From the NCBI GenBank assembly GCA_023390555.1, contig JAEWCQ010000027.1, forward strand, positions 1-39,614: DNA of 39,614 nt. The letters run 5' to 3'. This DNA is from Bacillota bacterium (lineage in GTDB: Bacteria; Bacillota; Clostridia; Lachnospirales; Lachnospiraceae). The notes beneath the pieces are model-generated. The model searched no databases. It worked only from the letters and a program-made list of their open reading frames with translations, and was not told the DNA's origin. Position 1 is the first letter of the stretch. Every line of letters begins with the position of its first letter. Shown here piece by piece: positions 31,770 to 38,792 of this stretch. The position numbers and the translations under genes were made by a program.

Positions 31770-32714
31770 ATGAGAAAAGGAATAAAGACTTTTTTAATTT
31801 TTATTATTGTCATGGGCATGCTTCCGCTGATTATTACCATGCTGTTTCAAAAGGATACTCTGATTCAGACAGGCAAAAATGGAGAATCGGTATATCCGGA
31901 AGCAGGAAGTGAGGCGGTGACCGAGACGGAGAGCAGTCTTTATGCAACTGAGGATATCGAGGGAAAGGTAATTGCGATTCTCGCGAAAGAGATATCCGTC
32001 AACAGTGATAAAGAGGCCATTAAAGCACAGGCGGTCATTGCAAGGACGAATCTGATTGGTGCAAAGCTATCCGGAGAAGAAGAGCCAGAAGGGCTTACGA
32101 CAGCACAGATGATGAAGCTTTTCGGAGAGGATGCATTCTCCAGATGCTATGAAAAATTGTCCGAATGTGTACAGGATACCGCCGGACTTGTTATGGTAAG
32201 CAATAATAAGATTATTGAGGCGCCCTATTTTGCGGTAAGTGCAGGTGCTACCAGAAGCGCTGCAGATGCATTCGGACAAGATGAGGTCGCCTATTTAAAA
32301 AGTGTCGATTCTTCGGAAGATATTACATCGGAGGACTTTTTGAAAGTAGAGCAGAAGGACATCGATACCTTTGTAGATGAATGCAACAGTGTTTATCCGA
32401 AGGCCAAACTGGCAGCAGACGATCCGATGAGCCAGATTGAAATCGTGTCCCGGGATGACAGCGGGTATGTAAAAGAAATAAAACTTGGAGAGGTGACGGT
32501 AAGCGGTGAGGAATTTCGCAATGCACTGGGACTGAATTCTGCCTGCTTTACGATAAAAGAAGTGGAAGGAAAGATCAGGATAGTGACCAAAGGGCTTGGC
32601 CATGGCGTAGGACTCAGTCAGTATGGGGCAAATGAAATGGCGCAAAAAGGCAGTGATTATAAAGAAATATTAAAAAATTATTATTCTGGAATACGTATCA
32701 CAGAAACTGAATAA
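31770..32714 (+). CDS. spoIID: Stage II sporulation protein D (SpoIID/LytB domain)
   Basis: A membrane-anchored lytic transglycosylase of 314 residues that helps degrade septal peptidoglycan during engulfment of the forespore. An N-terminal membrane anchor (about 8-26) and a SpoIID domain (about 60-314) are seen. E74 in ILAKEIS matches the expected catalytic Glu, followed by KAQAVIARTN and the C-terminal LGHGVGLSQYGANEMA. Start chosen at ATG 31770, with AGGAG 10 bases upstream; an in-frame GTG at 31758 is embedded in that region. spoIIQ follows, as in many Clostridia. Confidence 0.93.
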   Translation: MRKGIKTFLIFIIVMGMLPLIITMLFQKDTLIQTGKNGESVYPEAGSEAVTETESSLYATEDIEGKVIAILAKEISVNSDKEAIKAQAVIARTNLIGAKLSGEEEPEGLTTAQMMKLFGEDAFSRCYEKLSECVQDTAGLVMVSNNKIIEAPYFAVSAGATRSAADAFGQDEVAYLKSVDSSEDITSEDFLKVEQKDIDTFVDECNSVYPKAKLAADDPMSQIEIVSRDDSGYVKEIKLGEVTVSGEEFRNALGLNSACFTIKEVEGKIRIVTKGLGHGVGLSQYGANEMAQKGSDYKEILKNYYSGIRITETE

Positions 32715-32721
32715 AAGGAAA

Positions 32722-32750
32722 GTATCCGGTCAACACTATAGGTATAAATA
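32722..32750 (+). promoter_or_regulatory. Candidate sigma-F promoter before spoIIQ
   Basis: GTATC, 14 bases and GGTATAAATA resemble the forespore sigma-F pattern (GYATA, then GGnnAnAnTR), with one mismatch in each element. spoIIQ is sigma-F dependent in Bacillus. A sigma-A reading is also possible. Confidence 0.3.
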
Positions 32751-32771
32751 AACTTATGGATGGTGATTGGA

Positions 32772-33539
32772 ATGAAAAAACGAGGACATAAATCATTTTG
32801 GGGACAAAAACAACTTATCATCGCTGGTGCAATCATGGTGGTGGCTGCCGCCGCAATGACCTGGGTATATCTGTCAACACGTGACGGCGAACAGGAGAAA
32901 CAGATTGCCAAAACCGAGGATACGGAAAAAGAGCAGGTGGTAGAGGATACCGAGGACCCTGCAGAAAGTGTTACCAAGATCCTGCAGCCAAAGCAGGAAG
33001 AGGAAAGCGAAACAGCAACAGTAGCTGCGAATACGGAAAATAATACGGACAACAGTAACCAGACACCGACAACGGATTCGACGAATAGTCAGGCAACAGC
33101 ATCCGCAGCAGAAAAGGAACTTCATTTTTCGGCAGATACCGGCCTTAATTGGCCGTTGCAGGGAAATGTAATATTGAATTACAGTATGGATCAGACCGTT
33201 TATTTTGCCACACTCGATCAGTATAAATATAATCCGGCTGTTATTATTGCAGGAGCTGTAAATGATCGCGTAAGCAGCGCAGCAGCGGGACAAATTACGG
33301 ATATATCCAATAATGAGGAAACAGGCTGTACAGTAACCGTGGATTTGGGTGACGGATATACTGCAATCTATGGACAGCTGAAGGAAGTTCCATATGAAGT
33401 GGGTGACTATGTAGAAAGCGGCAGCACAATTGGCTACCTGAGTGAGCCGACCAAGTATTATTCCGTGGAGGGCTGCAACTTATTCTTTGAGTTGGAAAAG
33501 GACGGCAGTCCGATCGATCCGGTTACTTTTTTTGAGTAA
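32772..33539 (+). CDS. spoIIQ: SpoIIQ-like forespore protein with degenerate M23/LytM domain
   Basis: A 255-residue single-pass protein. The membrane anchor is about 15-34, an acidic Thr/Glu-rich linker runs to about 115, and a LytM-fold domain spans about 125-255. The zinc ligands expected in active M23 endopeptidases are replaced: Asn-Pro in the HxxxD segment, Q202 in AIYGQLKE, and GCNLFFE in place of HLHFE. It should be a non-enzymatic docking partner for SpoIIIAH across the engulfing membranes, as in Bacillus; some clostridial SpoIIQ proteins keep the metal site. The gene follows spoIID, which supports the name. No strong ribosome binding site is visible before ATG 32772. Confidence 0.82.
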   Translation: MKKRGHKSFWGQKQLIIAGAIMVVAAAAMTWVYLSTRDGEQEKQIAKTEDTEKEQVVEDTEDPAESVTKILQPKQEEESETATVAANTENNTDNSNQTPTTDSTNSQATASAAEKELHFSADTGLNWPLQGNVILNYSMDQTVYFATLDQYKYNPAVIIAGAVNDRVSSAAAGQITDISNNEETGCTVTVDLGDGYTAIYGQLKEVPYEVGDYVESGSTIGYLSEPTKYYSVEGCNLFFELEKDGSPIDPVTFFE

Positions 33540-33647
33540 GTACCCAGATACTTGTAATTTACAGGCGTTTTCATTATAATAAGTATTATTAATTTCTGCC
33601 GGAAGAGGGAACTTCCGGCAGAAGAATGCAGAGAAGAGGAAACGGCG

Positions 33648-35261
33648 ATGGGGTTTGAAGAATATGGACATCAGATCCGTGCGTGGGTAGACGGCGTGCG
33701 GGAGAACCGGGGCATCGATCCTGAGGCTACCATACGTTTGTGTAAGCAGATACTGGAGTATGGAAAAAAAATGAACGATGAGAAATTATTAGGTTTTGCC
33801 TATTATCATATGGGTGAGACCTATTATCTTATGGGCGACGTAACACAGTTGTTTCAGAATATCTCACGTTCGCTTACCAGTCTGGAAAATACCGGACAGT
33901 ATGATCTGGTGGCACGTGCCTATAATATTCTTGCAATTACTTCCGTAAACCGGGGGAATGCACCGTTTGCCATGGATTACTATCTCAATTCACTCGCTTA
34001 TTGTAAGCAGTATCATTTCGACGAAGTCGGTGTGATGGTCAATATCAATATTGGGACGCTTTACAATAACTACGGAGAGTATCAGAAAGCCCAGCATTAT
34101 TTTGAAGTGGCATATCAGACGCTGACAGGCGGAAAGCCGATCTACGATTACTATACTTTCCTTATGAATATATACATAGGGATGGGAAACAGTTTTTTAG
34201 CGCGGGAACAGCTGCTCAAGGCACAGGAATATGAGAATCGTGCTTTGAAAGAATGCTTTGATTATCTGGGGCCGATTGGACAGGCCTGCTTTTGGTGTTT
34301 TCAGGCGAGACTTTATAATTCCATGGGAAAAAACGCACAGAGAGATATCTGTATCGAACAGCTGCAGAAGCATGTACATGAGAGGATGATTGTACTTGAT
34401 ATCTTTGATGATTTTTATGCATATTGTGAAATGCTGTTTGAAATCAGCCGTTACGAGGAAATGAAGGAAGTTCTGTTATGGCTGGAGGAGCTTGCGGAAA
34501 AGACCAGAATCGTACATATGCAAAAGAGGCTGCTTCTGATCCGTATCCGCTATTACCGTCTTTGGGAGGATGAGACTTCCTATTACCATGCCTGTGCACG
34601 CTATTATGAGTTGATGGAGCTCTCTGAAAAGGAAAACAGGTATATGGTCAGTTCAACACTGAATATGCGCTATGTATTGGAGGAGACGACGAAACGAAGA
34701 TTAAAAGTCGAAATAGAGAATCGTATCCTGCAGCAGAAATCCGAGACAGATGCACTGACGGGTCTGGCAAACCGTTTTCGATTGAATGAGTTTTCGGAGG
34801 AAGCATTTCAGCGAAGTCTTGATAAACAGCATTGCTTCTCCGTGGAAATTCTGGATATCGATTTTTTTAAGCAGTATAATGACAATTATGGGCATCAGGA
34901 GGGTGACGTCTGTCTCCGGAAGATTGCGGATGCCATAAAGGCCATGGAGGCTCATGGAAATATCTTTTGTGCTCGTTATGGTGGAGATGAATTCATTTTA
35001 ATTTATGAAGCATATACCAGAGAACAGGTATATGCACTGGCACAGGAACTGAAAAAGAGTATTATGGATCTGAAAATTGAGCACAGTTATTCGAAAACAT
35101 TTTCTGTGGTTACAATTTCACAGGGTATCTGCTGCGATATTCCAAGCGGAGAAAATAAAGTCTGGGATTATCTGCACACGGCGGATATGATGTTATATAA
35201 AGGAAAGAAAATCAGCAGAAACAGCATTTATATCGGCTATTGCGGGGAAGAGACAGTGTAG
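33648..35261 (+). CDS. TPR-GGDEF diguanylate cyclase
   Basis: A 537-residue cytoplasmic protein. Residues ~1-340 are tetratricopeptide-like helical repeats (for example AYYHMGETYYLMGD and VNINIGTLYNNYGEYQKAQ). A coiled segment (about 345-365) leads to a GGDEF domain (about 368-530). The active-site motif YGGDEF is intact and DIDFFKQYNDNYGHQEGD is typical; the RxxD inhibitory site is not seen. It should make cyclic-di-GMP when the TPR region is engaged by an unknown partner. No membrane segment is present. GAGGAAACGGCG precedes the ATG. Confidence 0.92.
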   Translation: MGFEEYGHQIRAWVDGVRENRGIDPEATIRLCKQILEYGKKMNDEKLLGFAYYHMGETYYLMGDVTQLFQNISRSLTSLENTGQYDLVARAYNILAITSVNRGNAPFAMDYYLNSLAYCKQYHFDEVGVMVNINIGTLYNNYGEYQKAQHYFEVAYQTLTGGKPIYDYYTFLMNIYIGMGNSFLAREQLLKAQEYENRALKECFDYLGPIGQACFWCFQARLYNSMGKNAQRDICIEQLQKHVHERMIVLDIFDDFYAYCEMLFEISRYEEMKEVLLWLEELAEKTRIVHMQKRLLLIRIRYYRLWEDETSYYHACARYYELMELSEKENRYMVSSTLNMRYVLEETTKRRLKVEIENRILQQKSETDALTGLANRFRLNEFSEEAFQRSLDKQHCFSVEILDIDFFKQYNDNYGHQEGDVCLRKIADAIKAMEAHGNIFCARYGGDEFILIYEAYTREQVYALAQELKKSIMDLKIEHSYSKTFSVVTISQGICCDIPSGENKVWDYLHTADMMLYKGKKISRNSIYIGYCGEETV

Positions 35262-35413
35262 TCACAAGTAGAGGGAAGACACATATAATAAACGGTAACG
35301 ACCAAAACCCGCAATCGAATAATCTACACTTCGCTGTCCAAACAGCGGCACATGATTTTCGATCCAGACTGGATCCTGGTAAAAATACGTTTGGTCGATT
35401 GCTTGATATAAAT
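35262..35413. other. Structured non-coding stretch
   Basis: No gene was recognised. The DNA holds a hairpin CGCTGT-CCAA-ACAGCG (near 35334-35349), a near-perfect palindrome GATCCAGACTGGATC (near 35362) and inverted copies of GCAATCG/CGATTGC near both ends. The density of symmetric elements suggests a small RNA or a dispersed element, but no known family was identified. Confidence 0.35.
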
Positions 35414-35436
35414 GCCCGGCAATCCTGCCGGGCTTT
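35414..35436 (+). terminator. GC-rich stem-loop, probable terminator
   Basis: GCCCGGCA pairs perfectly with TGCCGGGC around ATCC, followed by only three T. It ends 20 bases before the GIY-YIG gene and could close the transcript of the TPR-GGDEF gene and the structured region. Confidence 0.55.
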
Positions 35437-35456
35437 ACATAAAGTTGGGTAAAAAT

Positions 35457-35735
35457 ATGAATTACACATATATTTTAAGATGTGCAGACGGTACTTATTA
35501 TACGGGCTGGACAAACTGTATAGAGAAGCGTCTGATTGCACATAATACTGGAAAAGGTGCAAAATACACGCGTGCAAGAGGACCGGTAGAACTGGTATAT
35601 CTGGAGCTGTCTGCGACAAAAGAGCTTGCGATGAGCAGAGAAGCAAAGATTAAGAAAATGACCCGGAAAGAAAAAGAAGGGTTGATTGCAGAGGGAAATC
35701 TTGCAGATATCTGGAAAGAAACGCGCAAATTATAA
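35457..35735 (+). CDS. GIY-YIG nuclease family protein (UPF0213/YhbQ type)
   Basis: A 92-residue single-domain GIY-YIG protein. The two motif halves are YTYILRC and YYTGWTN, followed by the catalytic-region Arg/His block (KRLIAHNTGKGAKYTRARGPVEL) and the Glu-containing helix (SREAKIKKM). Stand-alone members are small DNA-binding nucleases of unclear role. The start MNYTYIL is the family norm; a weak GGGTA ribosome binding site precedes it and the frame is open further upstream. Confidence 0.9.
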   Translation: MNYTYILRCADGTYYTGWTNCIEKRLIAHNTGKGAKYTRARGPVELVYLELSATKELAMSREAKIKKMTRKEKEGLIAEGNLADIWKETRKL

Positions 35736-35736
35736 T

Positions 35737-35765
35737 TTGACAGAAAACAGACTATCTGTTATGAT
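35737..35765 (+). promoter_or_regulatory. Sigma-A promoter of the DEAD-box helicase gene
   Basis: TTGACA, exactly 17 bases and TATGAT (5/6), begin two bases after the GIY-YIG stop codon. The predicted leader before the start at 35895 is about 120 bases and contains a long hairpin. Confidence 0.8.
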
Positions 35766-35830
35766 AAGCAACGGTATTGTAAAGTATGGGCTGACGCACA
35801 CTATCTTTATTTGGTGCAGAGGCTCTTTTT

Positions 35831-35875
35831 CTTCGTCAACCGTCTTTTCATGGGAAAAGAGGTTTCCGGACGAAG
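35831..35875 (+). promoter_or_regulatory. Long hairpin in the helicase 5' leader
   Basis: CTTCGTC-AACC-TCTTTTC pairs with GAAAAGA-GGTT-GACGAAG around an ATGG loop (18 pairs, interrupted by a one-base and a four-base bulge). It ends 19 bases before the start codon and just upstream of the GGAAAGGA ribosome binding site. There is no T-run, so a terminator is unlikely. It could control translation or message stability, possibly through the helicase itself. Confidence 0.6.
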
Positions 35876-35894
35876 ATTCAGGGAAAGGAATAAA

Positions 35895-37484
35895 ATGGAA
35901 ACAATCAGATTTGATGAATTGGAACTTTCTACGCAGATACTGCGTGGTATAAAAGAAATGGGATTTGAAGAGGCGACTCCGATTCAGAGTCAGGCAATTC
36001 CCGTTGTATTAAGTGGTGTGGATGTGATCGGTCAGGCTCAGACAGGAACAGGTAAAACAGCAGCATTTGGAATTCCGGTATTACAGAAGGTAGATCCTTC
36101 CAACCGTAAAACACAGGTAATCATCTTATCTCCAACCAGAGAGTTAGCAATTCAGGTTGCAGAGGAGATTCATAAATTAAGCAAATACATGCATGGTATC
36201 AAGGTACTTCCGGTATATGGAGGACAGGAAATTTCGAAGCAGATCCGTTCTTTGAAAGGGGGAGCCCAGATTATCATTGGAACTCCTGGCCGAATCATGG
36301 ATCACCTGCGCCGTAAGACCATTCGCTGTGAAGAAGTAAATACAATTGTCTTAGATGAAGCGGATGAAATGCTTAACATGGGATTCCGTGAAGACATAGA
36401 GACAATTCTAGAATATATTCCACAGGAACGGCAGACCGTTTTGTTTTCAGCAACCATGCCGAAGCCGATACTGGATATTACGAGAAAATACCAGCAGGAT
36501 GCGGTCACAATTAAGGTTGTGAAAAAAGAGCTGACTGTTCCAAATATTGAGCAGTATTATTATGATGTAAAACGAAATGACAAAACAGAGGTACTGACAA
36601 GACTTCTGGATTATTACGATCCGAAACTGTCTCTGGTTTTCTGTAATACAAAGCGTATGGTAGACGAACTGACACAGGAGCTTTCCGGAAGAGGATATTT
36701 TGCAGAGGGTCTGCATGGTGATATGAAACAGAGCCAGAGGGACCGTGTCATGAAAAATTTCCGCAGCGGCAAGACCGATATTCTGATTGCAACAGATGTG
36801 GCAGCAAGAGGAATAGACGTGGATGATGTAGAAGCAGTTTTCAACTATGATCTTCCACAGGATGATGAGTATTATGTACACCGTATCGGAAGAACCGGAC
36901 GTGCCGGAAGAACCGGACGTTCCTTTACATTTATCAAAGGGAAAGAGGTCTATAAATTAAAGGACATTCAGCGCTACTGTAAGACAAAAATTTTAGCACA
37001 GCCGATTCCGTCTTCCGATGATGTGGCACAGATTAAAGCAGAAAAAGTGATGGAGCGCGTAGCAACGACCATTGAAGAGGAAGATTTGCGTGATATGATC
37101 GACATCATCGAAAAACAGGTGAATGTTTCTGACTATACAGCCATGGATATCGCAGCCGCTTTCTTAAAACAGGCACTTGGCCAGACAGAAGACCTTGAGA
37201 AAGAAAAGGCAGAATACGATTTTGAAAATACCGGCGCGGAAGAAGGTATGATCCGTCTTTTCGTCAACATCGGTAAGAAACAGAGAGTGAAACCGGGAGA
37301 TATTCTGGGAGCCATTGCCGGAGAATCCGGTATGCCGGGTAAACTGGTAGGCGCTATCGACATGTTTGATAAATATACATTTGTAGAAGTTCCGAGAGAA
37401 TATGGCAAAGAAGTTTTGGAAGCCATGAAAAATGCAAAGATTAAAGGAAAATCAGTAAATGTAGAACCTGCAAATCAGAAATAA
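35895..37484 (+). CDS. DEAD-box RNA helicase with C-terminal DbpA RNA-binding domain
   Basis: A 529-residue ATP-dependent RNA helicase. In order: Q motif (GFEEATPIQSQAI), motif I AQTGTGKT, Ia PTRELAIQ, Ib TPGRIMD, II DEAD (VLDEADEML), III SAT, then the second RecA domain with LVFCNTKR, IATDVAARGID and HRIGRTGRAGR. A linker and a C-terminal ~75-residue DbpA-like RRM (MIRLFVNIGKKQRVKPGDILGAI) follow, a domain that targets 23S rRNA or structured RNA. ATG 35895 is chosen for GGAAAGGAATAAA upstream; earlier in-frame starts fall in the leader hairpin. It is likely involved in ribosome assembly or cold adaptation. Confidence 0.95.
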   Translation: METIRFDELELSTQILRGIKEMGFEEATPIQSQAIPVVLSGVDVIGQAQTGTGKTAAFGIPVLQKVDPSNRKTQVIILSPTRELAIQVAEEIHKLSKYMHGIKVLPVYGGQEISKQIRSLKGGAQIIIGTPGRIMDHLRRKTIRCEEVNTIVLDEADEMLNMGFREDIETILEYIPQERQTVLFSATMPKPILDITRKYQQDAVTIKVVKKELTVPNIEQYYYDVKRNDKTEVLTRLLDYYDPKLSLVFCNTKRMVDELTQELSGRGYFAEGLHGDMKQSQRDRVMKNFRSGKTDILIATDVAARGIDVDDVEAVFNYDLPQDDEYYVHRIGRTGRAGRTGRSFTFIKGKEVYKLKDIQRYCKTKILAQPIPSSDDVAQIKAEKVMERVATTIEEEDLRDMIDIIEKQVNVSDYTAMDIAAAFLKQALGQTEDLEKEKAEYDFENTGAEEGMIRLFVNIGKKQRVKPGDILGAIAGESGMPGKLVGAIDMFDKYTFVEVPREYGKEVLEAMKNAKIKGKSVNVEPANQK

Positions 37485-37522
37485 GAAAGAGCCTGCGGCA
37501 TACGCCGCGGGCTCTTTCTTTA
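37485..37522 (+). terminator. Strong intrinsic terminator of the helicase gene
   Basis: GAAAGAGCC-GCGGC pairs with GCCGC-GGGCTCTTTC around ATAC, followed by T-rich sequence. It starts directly after the stop codon. Confidence 0.9.
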
Positions 37523-37543
37523 TCTTGGGGAGTTAAGGTTTAA

Positions 37544-37569
37544 CTATGAAAGAAGGGAGTCTTTCATAG
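37544..37569 (-). terminator. Perfect stem-loop downstream of rubrerythrin
   Basis: CTATGAAAGA and TCTTTCATAG form a 10-bp perfect stem with a six-base loop, 28 bases after the rubrerythrin stop on the minus strand. The tail TTAAACCTTAA is T-rich but interrupted, so it may be a weak terminator. Confidence 0.5.
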
Positions 37570-37597
37570 AGAAACTGGCTTGATATATCGAAACGGA

Positions 37598-38140
37598 TTA
37601 GCCGAAGTATCTTTTTAACAGACCTTCAAATGCTCTTCCGTGACGAGCTTCGTCTCTTGCCATTTCATGAACAGTATCATGAATAGCATCTAAATCAGCA
37701 GCTTTTGCACGTTTTGCAAGATCCATCTTGCCAGCGCATGCACCATTTTCAGCTGCTACACGTAATTCCAGATTTTTCTTTGTGCTGTCAGTTACGACTT
37801 CACCGAGCAGTTCTGCAAATCTAGCAGCATGATTTGCCTCTTCCAAAGCAGCCTGTTCATAGTATAATCCGATTTCCGGATAACCTTCTCTATTAGCGAC
37901 TCTGGACATTGCAAGATACATACCTACTTCAGAACATTCACCTTCAAAATTTGCTCTTAAATCGGCCATAATATCTTCGGAAGAACCTTTTGCAACACCT
38001 ACTACATGTTCAGCAGCCCATGTCATCTCGCCACCCTGCTCTTTAAATTTTTCAGCTGGTGCCTTACAGATTGGACAGGCCTCCGGTGCTGTGTCTCCCT
38101 CGTGAATGTAGCCGCAAACAGTACAAACAAATTTTTTCAT
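37598..38140 (-). CDS. Reverse rubrerythrin (rubredoxin domain first)
   Basis: A 180-residue non-haem iron peroxidase for oxygen and peroxide defence in anaerobes. The rubredoxin domain is N-terminal (FVCTVCGYIHEGD...ACPICKAP; Cys6, 9, 22, 25), the reverse of classical rubrerythrin. The diiron four-helix domain follows, with ligands in ANFEGECSEVGMYL, ALEEANHAARFAELLGE and EMARDEARHGRAFEGLL. AAGGAAG precedes ATG 38140; the frame is open further upstream without a start signal. It lies 67 bases after the PerR-type gene with a Per box in the gap, so it is probably peroxide-induced. Confidence 0.93.
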   Translation of the reverse strand: MKKFVCTVCGYIHEGDTAPEACPICKAPAEKFKEQGGEMTWAAEHVVGVAKGSSEDIMADLRANFEGECSEVGMYLAMSRVANREGYPEIGLYYEQAALEEANHAARFAELLGEVVTDSTKKNLELRVAAENGACAGKMDLAKRAKAADLDAIHDTVHEMARDEARHGRAFEGLLKRYFG

Positions 38141-38176
38141 GTTAAAATACTTCCTTTCGTTTTTTATTGTTAAATT

Positions 38177-38202
38177 AATAATAGTAATCGTTACTGTAAT
38201 TA
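38177..38202 (-). promoter_or_regulatory. Candidate Per box upstream of rubrerythrin
   Basis: The AT-rich element contains AGTAA-TCG-TTACT, a palindrome of Fur/PerR type, and shares GTTACTGT and the flanking AT pattern with the element at the perR promoter. Repression by PerR with release under peroxide is predicted. Confidence 0.6.
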
Positions 38203-38207
38203 ATTTA

Positions 38208-38627
38208 TCATATCGTGTTTTGTGTGTCAATACTTTTTTCGAATTTCTTTTTGATTTTGCATTCTGGGCAAAGTCCGTAAAAATAACTCACGTGTCCTTT
38301 TATGCTGCCATTGAAGGCCGCTCCCGCAATGGTATTGATATGATCAATGTTTTCCATCTTAAGATCGGATACCCCCCCGCACTCCGTGCAGAAAAAATGA
38401 TAATGCGGTGCAGCATTGCCGTCAAAGCGGTCTGGTCCCCTGCCGGTAGAAATTTTTTGAATCTCTCCGATCTCCGATAAGAGGGATAGGTTCCGATAGA
38501 CGGTTCCAAGGCTGATATTCGGATATTCCTGCCGAATGGCCATATAGACAGTTTCCGCAGTAGGATGGTCACAGCGAGTATTTAAAAAACTTTTAATGGA
38601 TTCCCGTTGACGACTGTATTTCAGCAT
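38208..38627 (-). CDS. perR: Fur family peroxide-responsive regulator (PerR)
   Basis: A 139-residue Fur-family repressor. The N-terminal winged helix (HPTAETVYMAI, then ISLGTVYRNLSLL) binds DNA. The structural zinc site is Cys80/Cys83 and Cys120/Cys123. Probable regulatory metal ligands are H21, D69, H75, H77 and D95 (RFDGN, HYHF, ENID), the set expected in PerR. GGAGATTAT precedes the ATG. It is followed by reverse rubrerythrin and preceded by its own promoter carrying a Per-like box, so autoregulation is likely. Another Fur-family identity (Zur, Fur) is possible but the neighbour favours PerR. Confidence 0.88.
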   Translation of the reverse strand: MLKYSRQRESIKSFLNTRCDHPTAETVYMAIRQEYPNISLGTVYRNLSLLSEIGEIQKISTGRGPDRFDGNAAPHYHFFCTECGGVSDLKMENIDHINTIAGAAFNGSIKGHVSYFYGLCPECKIKKKFEKSIDTQNTI

Positions 38628-38645
38628 ATAATCTCCTATTCCAAA

Positions 38646-38696
38646 TAATAATAACTGTTACTGTTATATAATAGATTAGTTTTTAAAAAATGTCAA
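38646..38696 (-). promoter_or_regulatory. perR promoter with overlapping Per box
   Basis: On the minus strand TTGACA (38691-38696), 17 bases and TATTAT (38668-38673) form a strong sigma-A promoter. The AT-rich repeats of the Per box (ATAAC-N7-GTTAT, 38651-38667) lie immediately downstream and abut the -10. Confidence 0.75.
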
Positions 38697-38792
38697 GAAG
38701 AATGCAGGTTTTTACATGTATTTGGAAAATCATTCATGTATTATTTAGTATTGTCATAGAATTTAACAAAAAGAATTTCCGTTGGAGGATAT

